This document shows, in pieces, positions 1-8,964 of a DNA stretch of 64,000 bases (the first letter of the stretch is position 1; every line of letters begins with the position of its first letter). A program made the translations under genes and the position numbers. Under the pieces are notes generated by a model. The model ran no database searches, had not been told where the DNA came from, and saw only the letters and a list, made by a program, of their open reading frames with translations. The stretch is from positions 267,041 to 331,040 of the forward strand of contig JBQDBK010000001.1 in the NCBI GenBank assembly GCA_052090825.1, read 5' to 3'. This DNA comes from JBQDBK01 sp052090825 (GTDB taxonomy: Bacteria; Bacillota; Clostridia; Tissierellales; Peptoniphilaceae).

Positions 1-583
1 TAGTCGCACTACAAATACTATTATAAACCAAAAGCTCATCTTTTAAAATATCTTTTATAAGATTTATTATTTTTTTATAATTTTCTTCTATATTTGTCGT
101 TTGCGATACTATTATAGACTTTCCTTTTGGTAAATTCTCTAAATCATCCTCAGAAGATATAATATAAGCTTTATCTTTAACCCTGGAATTTATCCCTATA
201 ACTTCAGGATGTGACGGATTACCATAAATAAGTATATTATACCCTTCTCTTTCTTTCTCTTCCACAATGGAATATATAAGTTTAACTTTAGGACAAACAC
301 AGTCTACGATTGTATTTTTATTGTTAACTAATTCATCAATTATCGATTTATGCTCTCCATGAGATCTTATAATAACTTTTGAATTTTTTATATTTTTATG
401 GTCATTAATTATTTTTACTCCTGATTTTTCTAAATCTTCTACTACTTTTTTATTGTGAACAAGTTCTCCTAAGGAATAAACGCCCTTTCCAGCATTTTTA
501 TTTGCTAATATAACGGCTCTTTTTACTCCTCCACAAAAGCCTGCATTATCTGCTAATATAATTTCTATCTTTATCAACTCCAC
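1..583 (-). CDS. ispH: 4-hydroxy-3-methylbut-2-enyl diphosphate reductase (IspH/LytB), C-terminus outside window
   Basis: IspH is an Fe-S enzyme that makes IPP and DMAPP in the last step of the MEP isoprenoid pathway. Read on the minus strand, the frame gives an N-terminus with ADNAGFCGGVKRAV, whose Cys is the first cluster ligand, followed by RSHGE and a second Cys in VDCVCPKV. The frame stays open to base 1, so the 3' part is missing. No ATG is available: an in-frame stop lies just upstream and the candidates are GTG at 583 or TTG at 577. It overlaps the end of plsC, and cmk-plsC-ispH is a common clostridial order. Identity is secure; the start is not. Confidence 0.9.
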   Translation of the reverse strand, partial: MELIKIEIILADNAGFCGGVKRAVILANKNAGKGVYSLGELVHNKKVVEDLEKSGVKIINDHKNIKNSKVIIRSHGEHKSIIDELVNNKNTIVDCVCPKVKLIYSIVEEKEREGYNILIYGNPSHPEVIGINSRVKDKAYIISSEDDLENLPKGKSIIVSQTTNIEENYKKIINLIKDILKDELLVYNSICSAT

Positions 584-1142
584 TATATATAGTTTCTAAA
601 AGCTTTTCTGCTATCTCTTTATAATCATCTTGAGATTGCTTTGGAAGATTTCTCAAATCTATAGGTTTTTTAATAATTAATCTCATATTCTTGAAAATCT
701 TGTAATCCCCATCTATATAAACCGGAACTATAAGAGCCTTGCCCCTATGAGCAATTAAAACAGGGCCCGTTTTCACATTTTTCAAATCATATCCCTTCAC
801 TCTTGTTCCTTCTGGAAATATACCTAAAATTTTATTATTTTTTAAAATTCCAAGAGCAATTTTTATAGACTTTATATCACTTTTTTCTCTATTAACCGAA
901 AAAGCACCTAAAGCAGAGATAAAAGTTCCAATTATTTTATTTCTAAACAACTCCTCTTTAGCCATCCAATGTATTTGTTGTTTTATCACAGCAGAAATAA
1001 ATATTGGGTCTAAATTACTCTTATGATTCGGAGCAAGTACAATAGGGACATTTTCAGGAATATTTTCAACACCTACTACTTCTAATTTAAAAAATAATTT
1101 AAAATATAAATAAATTATGGGGCGAATTATTTTATATAACAT
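546..1142 (-). CDS. plsC: 1-acyl-sn-glycerol-3-phosphate acyltransferase
   Basis: This membrane-associated acyltransferase converts lysophosphatidic acid to phosphatidic acid in phospholipid synthesis. The NHX4D catalytic block is at residues 39-45 (NHKSNLD) and the FPEGTR substrate-binding block at 109-114. The 198-residue length is usual for short bacterial PlsC proteins. A hydrophobic segment at residues 7-20 would anchor it. It overlaps the end of cmk by 11 bases and its own end overlaps ispH, so the three are probably translated from one message. Confidence 0.93.
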   Translation of the reverse strand: MLYKIIRPIIYLYFKLFFKLEVVGVENIPENVPIVLAPNHKSNLDPIFISAVIKQQIHWMAKEELFRNKIIGTFISALGAFSVNREKSDIKSIKIALGILKNNKILGIFPEGTRVKGYDLKNVKTGPVLIAHRGKALIVPVYIDGDYKIFKNMRLIIKKPIDLRNLPKQSQDDYKEIAEKLLETIYSGVDKDRNYISR

Positions 1143-1788
1143 CTTTGCCTCTTATTATTTTTAACATATAATCTAATGTCTCATTTAAAGACATGTTGCT
1201 AGTATCAATAACAATAGCATCTTTTGCTTTTTTAAGAGGAGAGTGTTTTCTATTTATATCATTATAGTCTCTTTTTTCAAGTTCTCTTTTTATATCTTCA
1301 AACTTTACTTTTTGACCTTTTTCTAGTAACTGTTTGTATCTTCTTTTTGCCCTTACTTCAGAAGAAGCCACAAGAAAAAACTTAAAACTAGCTTTAGGAA
1401 TAACTACAGTTCCTATATCTCTGCCTTCCATAACAAGACTACGTTTTTCAGAAATTTCTTTCTGTATATTTGTTAAATATTCTCTAATTTCTTTTATTTG
1501 TGATATTTTCGATGCTTCTTTAGAAATTTCTTCACTTCTAATATCTTCAGAAATATCTTCTCCATCTAAATAGATACTATCCTTATAATAATCAATTTTT
1601 GTATTTGATAATAAATCCTTTACTTCTCTTAAATTATTTAAGTTTATATTAGATTTTAATATTTTATATGCAATTGATCTATACATGGACCCCGTATCTA
1701 TATAAGTAATATCTAGTTGATCTGCTAACATTCTAGCTAAAGTTGACTTACCACTCCCGCCAGGCCCATCTATTGCTATTGAGTACAT
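1132..1788 (-). CDS. cmk: Cytidylate kinase
   Basis: Phosphorylates CMP and dCMP in pyrimidine nucleotide salvage. The P-loop GPGGSGKS lies at residues 8-15, followed by the DTGSMYR substrate block. REGRDIGT-type residues (MEGRDIGTVV) and the lid region KRRYKQL follow; 218 residues is the family length. The ATG at 1788 has a GGAGG box a few bases upstream, which directly abuts the U-tract of a terminator-like hairpin. It heads the cmk-plsC-ispH group. Confidence 0.95.
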   Translation of the reverse strand: MYSIAIDGPGGSGKSTLARMLADQLDITYIDTGSMYRSIAYKILKSNINLNNLREVKDLLSNTKIDYYKDSIYLDGEDISEDIRSEEISKEASKISQIKEIREYLTNIQKEISEKRSLVMEGRDIGTVVIPKASFKFFLVASSEVRAKRRYKQLLEKGQKVKFEDIKRELEKRDYNDINRKHSPLKKAKDAIVIDTSNMSLNETLDYMLKIIRGKDVI

Positions 1789-1797
1789 TTATCCTCC

Positions 1798-1828
1798 ATA
1801 AAAAAATCACTGAATAATTCAGTGATCT
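1798..1828 (-). terminator. Terminator-like hairpin just upstream of cmk (possible attenuator)
   Basis: The arms ATCACTGAA and TTCAGTGAT pair perfectly (9-10 bp, tiny loop). On the minus strand they are followed by seven T residues and then at once by the cmk ribosome binding site. A good promoter sits about 65 bases upstream of the hairpin, so the hairpin lies inside the cmk leader and not merely behind the preceding gene. Confidence 0.75.
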
Positions 1829-1890
1829 TAAAAATATTTTTTTAAACTAATTAACACTTCATCTTAAGAAACACTCGACCTATTTTTATA

Positions 1891-1919
1891 ATTATACACT
1901 TAAAAAGGCTATATATCAA
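1891..1919 (-). promoter_or_regulatory. Sigma-A-type promoter for cmk-plsC-ispH
   Basis: On the minus strand TTGATA (1914-1919) and TATAAT (1891-1896) are separated by exactly 17 bases. Transcription would begin near 1884 and cross a terminator-like hairpin before cmk. Confidence 0.75.
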
Positions 1920-1960
1920 GAAGTTTTCTAAGTTTTATTATTGAATTAGTTAAATAAACT

Positions 1961-3166
1961 TTATATTTCTCCAACCATTAACCCAGCTAAATATCCTGTT
2001 GAATTTGCTATTTGTATATTGTATCCACCAGTAAAGGCTTCAACATCTAAAACTTCTCCACAAAAATATAAATTTTTTACTTTATTTGATTCCATGGTTT
2101 GAGGATTGATCTCTTTTATGCTTACTCCACCACTTGTTACAATGGCAGCATTAATATCTAACAAGTTTTTATATTTTAGGGGAAATCTCTTTATTGAATC
2201 AACTAAATTTCTTCTTTCCTCTTTAGTGATTGAATTGACCACTTTATAAGAATTTATTTCTGCTGTTTTTAAAACTACTGGAATGAGTTTTTTAGGAAGT
2301 AAATCATTTAATGCATTTATAATGGCTTTGTTTTTATATTTTGAAAAATCTCTAACTACTCTTTGATCTAATTGCTTTATTCCCAAAGCGGGTTTTAAAT
2401 CTATGCATAATTGAATACCCTTTCGCCTATTAATTATATTTGACATTCTCAATACAGTAGGACCAGTTATTCCAAAATGACTAAATAAAAGTTCTCCAAA
2501 CTCTTCATGGATTATTTTTTTGTTACTTTTAGCTATTAAATTTATATTTTTTAAACTTAAGCCCTGTAAATCTTTTAAAAAAGTGTCTTCTAATTCTATA
2601 GGAACAAGAGCTGGTTTTAAATCTTCTACTTTTATATTAAAATTTTTAGCAAATTTATAGCCATCTCCAGTAGAACCCGTTGATGAATATGAAATTCCAC
2701 CAGTAGCTATTATAATTTTATCAAATTCCATATTTTTATTTATATAAAATTTATTGTTAAGTTTTTCTATTTTATTTACCTTGCATCCTAGTCTAATATC
2801 AACTTTTCTATCTTTTAGCATTTTTTCATAACTCTTTATTACATCAGATGACTTATTACTCTTAGGAAATACTCTTTCTCCTCTTTCTACTATTGTCTCT
2901 AAGCCATACCTTTTAAATAATTGTATTGTATCTAAATTAGTAAAAGTATATAAAGCGGAATATAAAAATTTTTCATTTCTAGATATCTCATTAAAAAACT
3001 CAGATATATCCCTATTATTGGTTAGATTACACCTTCCCTTTCCAGTAATATACAATTTTTTGCCTAACTTTTCATTTTTTTCTAATAAAGTTACTTCATT
3101 TTTTTCTGCTGCTATATATGCAGCCATCATTCCTGAAGGGCCTCCGCCTATTACTCCTATTTTCAT
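1961..3166 (-). CDS. HI0933-family (YhiN/BaiN-like) FAD-dependent oxidoreductase
   Basis: A flavoprotein of the HI0933 family, whose physiological substrate is unsettled. The N-terminus has the FAD-binding GGGPSG at residues 7-12, the conserved TGKGRCNLTNN block near residue 42 and ATGG with SYSSTGSTGDGY around residues 150-165. The C-terminus has the flavin contact TGGYNIQIANSTG. The 401-residue length is normal. It is separated by one base from the stop of mnmM upstream and is probably the last gene of that operon. Family assignment is secure; naming a reaction would be guessing. Confidence 0.9.
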   Translation of the reverse strand: MKIGVIGGGPSGMMAAYIAAEKNEVTLLEKNEKLGKKLYITGKGRCNLTNNRDISEFFNEISRNEKFLYSALYTFTNLDTIQLFKRYGLETIVERGERVFPKSNKSSDVIKSYEKMLKDRKVDIRLGCKVNKIEKLNNKFYINKNMEFDKIIIATGGISYSSTGSTGDGYKFAKNFNIKVEDLKPALVPIELEDTFLKDLQGLSLKNINLIAKSNKKIIHEEFGELLFSHFGITGPTVLRMSNIINRRKGIQLCIDLKPALGIKQLDQRVVRDFSKYKNKAIINALNDLLPKKLIPVVLKTAEINSYKVVNSITKEERRNLVDSIKRFPLKYKNLLDINAAIVTSGGVSIKEINPQTMESNKVKNLYFCGEVLDVEAFTGGYNIQIANSTGYLAGLMVGEI

Positions 3167-3730
3167 TTATCTTACTCCTATTAAATATACAACTGGAGGA
3201 TCGTTTATTTGATTAAAAAACTCTCTTTTCTCAACCTTAAAATATTTTTGATCTAAATTTCTCAGAAATTTTTCTAAAGAATCTCTCTCTTCATAAGAAC
3301 CTTCATGCCCTAAGTATGATACAACTATAATAACTCCATTGGAATTCAATTTCCCTAAACCTAAACTTATAGAGTCTACAGTAGTTTTAGCCCTTGTTAT
3401 AATTTTTTTATTTGATTTTGGTAAATATCCTAAATTATATATTATTAAATCTAAATTTTTATCTATTTTTTTAAAAACTTTATCATGAGAAACTTCAAAA
3501 GTTATAAAATTATAATATCCTTCTTCTTCTAATAATTTTTTGGTGGACTCTATAGCTTCTTTTTGTATATCACAGCAATATAAAAGAGAATGTTCTCTCA
3601 TTCTCTTTATAAGATTTAAACTATCATATCCTCTACCGCAAGTAGCATCTAAACATATAGAGTTTTTTAAGTCTAAGCTATCTAAAACTTCTTCCACTAC
3701 TTCTTTGTAATTAATTTTAATTGTTTTCAT
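3167..3730 (-). CDS. mnmM: tRNA U34 methyltransferase MnmM (YtqB family)
   Basis: A class I SAM-dependent methyltransferase of the YtqB family. The Bacillus member methylates nm5(s2)U34 in the tRNA wobble position. The SAM-binding LDATCGRGYDS block lies near residue 27, and the family blocks YNLGYLP, TRAKTTVDSI and SYLGHEG follow; 187 residues is typical. It starts within the end of rluB (4-base overlap), so it is translationally coupled to it. Confidence 0.85.
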   Translation of the reverse strand: MKTIKINYKEVVEEVLDSLDLKNSICLDATCGRGYDSLNLIKRMREHSLLYCCDIQKEAIESTKKLLEEEGYYNFITFEVSHDKVFKKIDKNLDLIIYNLGYLPKSNKKIITRAKTTVDSISLGLGKLNSNGVIIVVSYLGHEGSYEERDSLEKFLRNLDQKYFKVEKREFFNQINDPPVVYLIGVR

Positions 3731-4434
3731 TTTAAATTTTTTAAATATTTGACCTCTTCATCTGATAGTAACCTATAATTCCCTAAGTCTAAGTCTCCTA
3801 AATCTATTTCTCCTACAGAAATTCTTTTTAATTTTTTTACAGGATGATTTATTTTTTCAAACATTAATTTAACCTGATGATTTTTGCCTTCACTTATTAT
3901 AATTTCAATTATTGAATCCTTTTCAAAATTCTTTAATATTTTTACTCTTGCTCCTTGGAACTTTTCTGAACCTACTTTAATCCCTTTCCTAAGCATATCT
4001 AGTTCCACTTTATTAGGTCTCCCTTCAACAGTAGCTATATACTTTTTATCAACTTTATGTTTTGGGTGGGTTAGTTTATTAGTTATTTCTCCATCGTCTG
4101 TTAACAATATTAAGCCTGTAGTATCAATATCTAATCTGCCTATTGGATATAATCTTTGATCAGTCTCTATTAAATCTACAACTGTTTTTCTATCTTTTTC
4201 ATCACTTACAGTAGAAACTACACCCATAGGTTTATTTAAGGCGATATAAGTATGCTGTTTTACTAATTTCAATCTTTTACCATCTAGGTAGACTTTATCT
4301 TTTTGTTCGTCAACTTGAAAACCTAATTCAGTTATAATTTTATCATTTACTTTTACTTTTCCTTCAAGTATATATTCTTCTGATTTTCTTCTCGATGCCG
4401 CGCCTGCATGTGCCATGTATTTTTGTAATCTCAT
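3727..4434 (-). CDS. rluB: Ribosomal large-subunit pseudouridine synthase B
   Basis: Converts a uridine of 23S rRNA helix 89 to pseudouridine (RluB/RsuA family). An S4 RNA-binding domain occupies residues 1-48. The catalytic motif GRLDIDTTGLILLTDDG carries the Asp nucleophile, and KKYIAT and EGKNHQVKLM follow as expected; 235 residues is the family length. It lies one base downstream of scpB, the standard Firmicute arrangement. Confidence 0.92.
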   Translation of the reverse strand: MRLQKYMAHAGAASRRKSEEYILEGKVKVNDKIITELGFQVDEQKDKVYLDGKRLKLVKQHTYIALNKPMGVVSTVSDEKDRKTVVDLIETDQRLYPIGRLDIDTTGLILLTDDGEITNKLTHPKHKVDKKYIATVEGRPNKVELDMLRKGIKVGSEKFQGARVKILKNFEKDSIIEIIISEGKNHQVKLMFEKINHPVKKLKRISVGEIDLGDLDLGNYRLLSDEEVKYLKNLK

Positions 4435-4435
4435 C

Positions 4436-4984
4436 TTATTCCTCCAAAAATGTCATAGATATTTGTTCATCTTCTTCAATCTTAGGAAGATCTTTTATTG
4501 ATGACAAACCAAACTTCTTTAAAAATTCACTGGTAGTTTCATAAATATTAGGCCTACCTATTTTTTCCAGTTGTCCCGTTATTTCTACTAAATTTAATTC
4601 TACAAGGGATTTTAATGTCGCATCACATTTGACTCCCCTAATCTCTTCTATCTCAATTTTTGTTACTGGTTGTTTATAGGCAATGATTGCAAGTGTTTCC
4701 AATGACGGATTTGATAAATTCTTTTTATTTTTATTACTTACAAACTCACTTATATATTCATAATTTTCAGGTTTTGTACTCAACTGATAACTATCCTCTA
4801 AAGTTATTAATCTAAGTCCACTACTATCTTTTTCATAGTTTATTTTCATAAACTCAATTATATTTTTCACTTCTGCTTTAGATATATTTAGTACTTTTGA
4901 TAAATCTTTTAAACTAACTGGTTCAGACCATGCAAATAAAATACCTTCAATAACAGAAATTAATTTTTCTTTAGTCAAACTCAT
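4436..4984 (-). CDS. scpB: Segregation and condensation protein B
   Basis: The winged-helix kleisin partner of ScpA in the SMC-ScpAB complex that organises and segregates the chromosome. It shows the family blocks ILFAWSEPVSLKDL at the start and LETLAIIAYKQPVTKIEIEEIRG in the second winged helix, here seen as AYKQPVTK and EEIRGVKCD. The length is 182 residues. It overlaps scpA by 14 bases. Confidence 0.93.
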   Translation of the reverse strand: MSLTKEKLISVIEGILFAWSEPVSLKDLSKVLNISKAEVKNIIEFMKINYEKDSSGLRLITLEDSYQLSTKPENYEYISEFVSNKNKKNLSNPSLETLAIIAYKQPVTKIEIEEIRGVKCDATLKSLVELNLVEITGQLEKIGRPNIYETTSEFLKKFGLSSIKDLPKIEEDEQISMTFLEE

Positions 4985-5702
4985 CTCTCCTAATTACCTT
5001 TATGTCTGAAAGATCCTCTTTTTGTAAAACATTTATTCTTCCTAATTTAATTAACTCTAAAACAGCAAGGAAATATACTATTATCTCTTCTCTAGAAGGG
5101 TAGTCACTTAGTAACGAGAAAAAATAAAACTCTTTATCTACTTTTAACCTTAAATTTAAAGAATTATTAGCCATTTCTATAGAAAATTCATCTAAATTAA
5201 TTTCTGAAACAATTGAATTTTCTCTGTTTCTCTTAATAATATTTTTTATTGACTTATATAATAAGTCTACATTAAGATTTTTTAAAAATTCACTTTCATC
5301 TAAGTGGGTAAAATCTTCTTGTAATTTATAAAAGGCTTTCTTTTCATATTCTTCAGATTTTCTTAGTTCTTCTGTTACTAACTTATATTTTTCATACTCA
5401 AGTATTTTATTAACTAAATCCTCCCTAGGATCTCCTTCATCTTCTATTTCACCATTATTAGATTCAAAAGTGTATTTAGGAAGTAGCATTTTTGATTTTA
5501 TTTCCAATAAAGTTGAGGCCATAAGTATAAAATCAGATGCCAGGTCCATATTTAATTCTTTAGCCTGAGCTATATATTCTAAAAATTGATTAGTTATTAT
5601 ATGAATTGGTATATCATATATATCAACCTCATTTTTTTTTATAAGATCAACTAATAATTCCATAGGACCTTCATAAGCTTTTAAATTTATACAATATTCC
5701 AT
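4971..5702 (-). CDS. scpA: Segregation and condensation protein A
   Basis: The kleisin subunit that bridges SMC heads. The diagnostic N-terminus YEGPMELLVDLIKKNEVDIYD-type block is at residues 10-30 (seen as FEGPLDLLL-like YEGPMELLVDL). DLASDFILMASTLLEIKSK follows, and a C-terminal winged helix ends in FLAVLELIKLGRI. The length is 243 residues. Its start overlaps the end of the M50 protease gene by 16 bases, extending the same operon. Confidence 0.94.
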   Translation of the reverse strand: MEYCINLKAYEGPMELLVDLIKKNEVDIYDIPIHIITNQFLEYIAQAKELNMDLASDFILMASTLLEIKSKMLLPKYTFESNNGEIEDEGDPREDLVNKILEYEKYKLVTEELRKSEEYEKKAFYKLQEDFTHLDESEFLKNLNVDLLYKSIKNIIKRNRENSIVSEINLDEFSIEMANNSLNLRLKVDKEFYFFSLLSDYPSREEIIVYFLAVLELIKLGRINVLQKEDLSDIKVIRRDEFD

Positions 5703-6319
5703 ATTTTTAAACCTAAAGTAACTATTAAATTAATTATTTTTATAATTATTGGGCCTATGAATCGATTGACAAGACCACTAAAAAGCATAATTACTAATAT
5801 TATATATAAATATCTTTCATACTTATACATTTTATACTCTAAATTACTTGGCAATAAACTATAAAGCACCTTTGAACCATCTAAAGGTGGAAGTGGCACT
5901 AAATTGAAAACTCCTAGCATAACATTATACCAAAGAACTGTAGCAAAAAAATATTCACTTGGAGATTTATTTATGGCAGCTTTAACATAAAAAATACCAA
6001 AAACTATTGCAATTATAAAGTTGGCAGTTACTCCTGCAAGAGAAACTATTATAGTTCCAACTTTTCTATTGCCTTTAAATTTATTGGGATTTATAGGAAC
6101 GGCTTTAGCCCAACCAAATCTTAAAATTATCATGGATAAAAGACCTATTGGATCTATATGTTTTAGTGGATTAAGAGATAGCCTACCATCAGTCTTAGCT
6201 GTATCATCCCCTAGCTTATAAGCAGCATATCCATGAGCAACTTCATGTGGAATAATTGCAATAAGCAAAGCCACTATTGTTATTAGAATATCTTTTAAAT
6301 CAAAATTTTGAAAATTCAT
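5687..6319 (-). CDS. Site-2-protease-like M50 membrane metalloprotease
   Basis: A multispanning zinc protease of the short YwhC-like M50 family. The zinc motif HEVAH is at residues 25-29 inside the first membrane segment. The second metal-site block (NLVPLPPLDGSK) lies near residue 140, and four to five hydrophobic segments cover most of its 210 residues. Such proteins are common beside scpA in Clostridia, but their natural substrates are not known. Confidence 0.88.
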   Translation of the reverse strand: MNFQNFDLKDILITIVALLIAIIPHEVAHGYAAYKLGDDTAKTDGRLSLNPLKHIDPIGLLSMIILRFGWAKAVPINPNKFKGNRKVGTIIVSLAGVTANFIIAIVFGIFYVKAAINKSPSEYFFATVLWYNVMLGVFNLVPLPPLDGSKVLYSLLPSNLEYKMYKYERYLYIILVIMLFSGLVNRFIGPIIIKIINLIVTLGLKIWNIV

Positions 6320-7623
6320 TAATTAACTTCTCCTAAAATCATTTTATAAGAATTATTATTTTTCAAGCCTATTTGATAAGCTTTAGACACTAAATTAATC
6401 CCTTCTTCAACCATATCTTCTTTACAGGTATATATAGTTGCCAATAATTCTCCTTCACCAACATAATCATCTATCTTTTTATTTAACAAAACTCCAGAAC
6501 CAAAGTCTATCTTATCTTCTTTTTTTTCTCTACCCGCTCCCAATTTCTTTGCAGCTTCAGCTATACCTAAAGCATTTAACTTATTTACATATCCTTCACT
6601 TTCGCTATAAATCTCTTTTTTTATTGGGCTTAAGCTGAATTTAGATACATTTTTTATGTAAGACGTATCTCCATTTTGCTTATCTATAAATTCAGTGAAT
6701 TTTTTTAAAGCATTACCATTTTTTATATTATCTTTTAGTAATTTTTCAGCTTCAGACATACTATTTACTCTACCACTTAACAATAAAAGTTTACTTCCTA
6801 AGCTTATACTTAAATCCTCTAAGTCTTTAGGTCCCTCTCCCTTTAAAGTTTTAATAGCTTCTATAACTTCTAAAGAATTTCCTATGGCATTTCCTAAGGG
6901 TTGATTCATATTTGTTAATAAAGCAACTACTTTTTTATTAAACTTTTCGCCTAAATCCACCATTATTTTAGATAATTTTCTAGCTTCTTCTATGTTTTTC
7001 ATAAAAGCTCCCGATCCTACCTTAACATCTAAAACTAAACAATCAGCTCCTACTGCTATTTTTTTACTCATTATTGAACTAGCTATTAAAGAAGGATCAT
7101 CAACAGTAGCTGTAGCATCTCTTAATTCATATAATTTTTTATCAGCTGGTGTAATATTTTTTGTTTGACCCATTAATGATATCTTGATTTCATTAGCATT
7201 ATGAATAAATTCCTTTACACTTAAATTTACATTAAATCCAGGAATAGATTCTAACTTATCTAAGGTTCCGCCTGTATATCCTAAACCTCTACCACTCATC
7301 TTTGCAAAAGGAATACCACAACTAGCTACTAATGGACCTAATACAAGAGTCGTTGTATCACCAACTCCTCCTGTAGAATGTTTGTCAACTTTTATACCAT
7401 TTATATTACTTAAATCTATTTTATCTCCTGATTCTAGGATTTCTTTAGTCAAGTAATAAGTTTCATCTAAATTTAACTTATTTATACAAATGGCCATCAA
7501 TAAAGCTGATGCTTGATAATCCTTTATATTATTATTAATATAATTCTTTATAAAAAATTTGATTTCTTCTTCAGATAAGCTTTTATTATTCTTTTTATTG
7601 TCTAAGATATCATATATATTCAT
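6319..7623 (-). CDS. pdp: Pyrimidine-nucleoside phosphorylase
   Basis: Phosphorolyses uridine, thymidine and deoxyuridine to base plus (deoxy)ribose 1-phosphate for salvage. The glycosyltransferase family 3 phosphate loop KHSTGGVGDT is at residues 81-90, followed by SGRGLGYTGGTLDKLE and the VGSGAFM block. The 434 residues match the pdp/deoA family. It shares its first base with the end of the purine nucleoside phosphorylase gene, so the two salvage enzymes are co-expressed. Confidence 0.93.
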   Translation of the reverse strand: MNIYDILDNKKNNKSLSEEEIKFFIKNYINNNIKDYQASALLMAICINKLNLDETYYLTKEILESGDKIDLSNINGIKVDKHSTGGVGDTTTLVLGPLVASCGIPFAKMSGRGLGYTGGTLDKLESIPGFNVNLSVKEFIHNANEIKISLMGQTKNITPADKKLYELRDATATVDDPSLIASSIMSKKIAVGADCLVLDVKVGSGAFMKNIEEARKLSKIMVDLGEKFNKKVVALLTNMNQPLGNAIGNSLEVIEAIKTLKGEGPKDLEDLSISLGSKLLLLSGRVNSMSEAEKLLKDNIKNGNALKKFTEFIDKQNGDTSYIKNVSKFSLSPIKKEIYSESEGYVNKLNALGIAEAAKKLGAGREKKEDKIDFGSGVLLNKKIDDYVGEGELLATIYTCKEDMVEEGINLVSKAYQIGLKNNNSYKMILGEVN

Positions 7624-8429
7624 TAAATCACCTTTATTATATTTTTTAAATATTCTGAAAACTTATCTTTTATTTTGCCTGATACTTCTATAACTTCCTG
7701 ATGATTTAGTTCCTTATCTAAAATACCAGCTGCCATATTTGTTATACAAGAAATACCTAAAACTTCAACACCTTTATATCTTGCAAGTATAACTTCAGGT
7801 ACTGTACTCATTCCAACGCTATCTGCTCCAAGTATTCCTGCTAATTTAACTTCAGAAGGCGTCTCATAAGTTGGCCCTGTAAACCACATATAAACTCCTT
7901 CTTTTATCTCTAAATCCATATCTATAGCAACTTTTTCTGCTTTATTCCTTAACTCTTTAGAATATGCATATGTCATATCTAAAAATCTAGGACCATCTCC
8001 TATTTCATTAGGCCCTATAAGGGGGTTGAGCCCTGTTATATTGATATGATCTTTAATAAGCATAATATCTCCTGGCTTAAAAGTCTTATTAACTCCACCA
8101 CTAGCATTGGTAACTATTAATTTTTCTATACCTAATTCGCATAACACCCTAATAGGATATACAACACTATCTAAACCCTTGCCTTCATAATAGTGAATTC
8201 TTCCCTTCATAGCCACAACATCTTTACCAAATATATCACCAAAAATCAACTGAGATTTATGTCCTTCTACATCTGATTGAGGAAAGTTAGGAATATCTTT
8301 ATAATTTATTATATTTTTATTATTTATAAAATCAGTAAAATCTCCTAGTCCTGAACCTAATACAATTCCTATTTTAGGTTTATTCTTTATTTTACTTTCT
8401 ATAAATTTTAAACTATCTTTCATTTTCAT
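7623..8429 (-). CDS. punA: Purine nucleoside phosphorylase (inosine-guanosine type)
   Basis: Phosphorolyses guanosine and inosine nucleosides. It belongs to the PNP/MTAP-like trimeric family: GSGLGDF is at 25-31, GHKSQLIFG holds the phosphate-binding His, and NASGGVN, YTWFTGPTYETP-like MWFTGPTYETP and ADSVGMSTVPEV follow. The length is 268 residues. It overlaps the Nudix gene by 17 bases and is followed directly by pdp. Confidence 0.93.
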   Translation of the reverse strand: MKMKDSLKFIESKIKNKPKIGIVLGSGLGDFTDFINNKNIINYKDIPNFPQSDVEGHKSQLIFGDIFGKDVVAMKGRIHYYEGKGLDSVVYPIRVLCELGIEKLIVTNASGGVNKTFKPGDIMLIKDHINITGLNPLIGPNEIGDGPRFLDMTYAYSKELRNKAEKVAIDMDLEIKEGVYMWFTGPTYETPSEVKLAGILGADSVGMSTVPEVILARYKGVEVLGISCITNMAAGILDKELNHQEVIEVSGKIKDKFSEYLKNIIKVI

Positions 8430-8964
8430 TTTTCAACCTTAAATTCTCATAAAAAAGAATACCAGCTATGGTTTTTGAATCTATTATTTCCCCAAGCTCT
8501 ATCATTTTTATAGCTTCATTAAGGGGTAATTTTATTAAGTCTATAAATTCATCTTCATCCATATTTTGCTTTGTCTTTCTTAAACCTTTAGCTGAGAAAA
8601 TATAAATTTTTTCATCGCAAAATCCTGGCGTAGCATAAAATTCTATTAAATATTCTAAATTATCCGAAACATAGCCTGTTTCTTCCTCCAGTTCTCTAAT
8701 AGCACATTCTTTTGGACTCTCACCTATTTCTAAAATTCCTGCTGGTATTTCGTAAAGAACTTTTTCTACAGCTTTTCTATACTGTTTTACTAATAAAATT
8801 TCTTCATCATCATTAATTGCAATAATTCCTATAGCTGGTTCATGGTGAATTATTTCTCTTTTAGAATATTTTTTATTAGGTAATTCAACAGTTTCTACTT
8901 TAAGACTTAATATTTTCCCATCATAAATCTTATCTGTTTTTATTGTTCTTTCAACATTTTCCAT
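8413..8964 (-). CDS. nudF: Nudix hydrolase, probable ADP-ribose pyrophosphatase
   Basis: Hydrolyses ADP-ribose or related nucleoside diphosphate sugars. The Nudix box at residues 76-98 has the required pattern G-x5-E-x7-REL-x-EE-x-GY (GILEIGES ... RELEEETGYV). The N-terminal KIYDGKILSLKVETVELPN region and the YATPGFCDE loop are typical of the NudF subfamily. The length is 183 residues. It overlaps recN by 14 bases. Confidence 0.88.
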   Translation of the reverse strand: MENVERTIKTDKIYDGKILSLKVETVELPNKKYSKREIIHHEPAIGIIAINDDEEILLVKQYRKAVEKVLYEIPAGILEIGESPKECAIRELEEETGYVSDNLEYLIEFYATPGFCDEKIYIFSAKGLRKTKQNMDEDEFIDLIKLPLNEAIKMIELGEIIDSKTIAGILFYENLRLKNENER

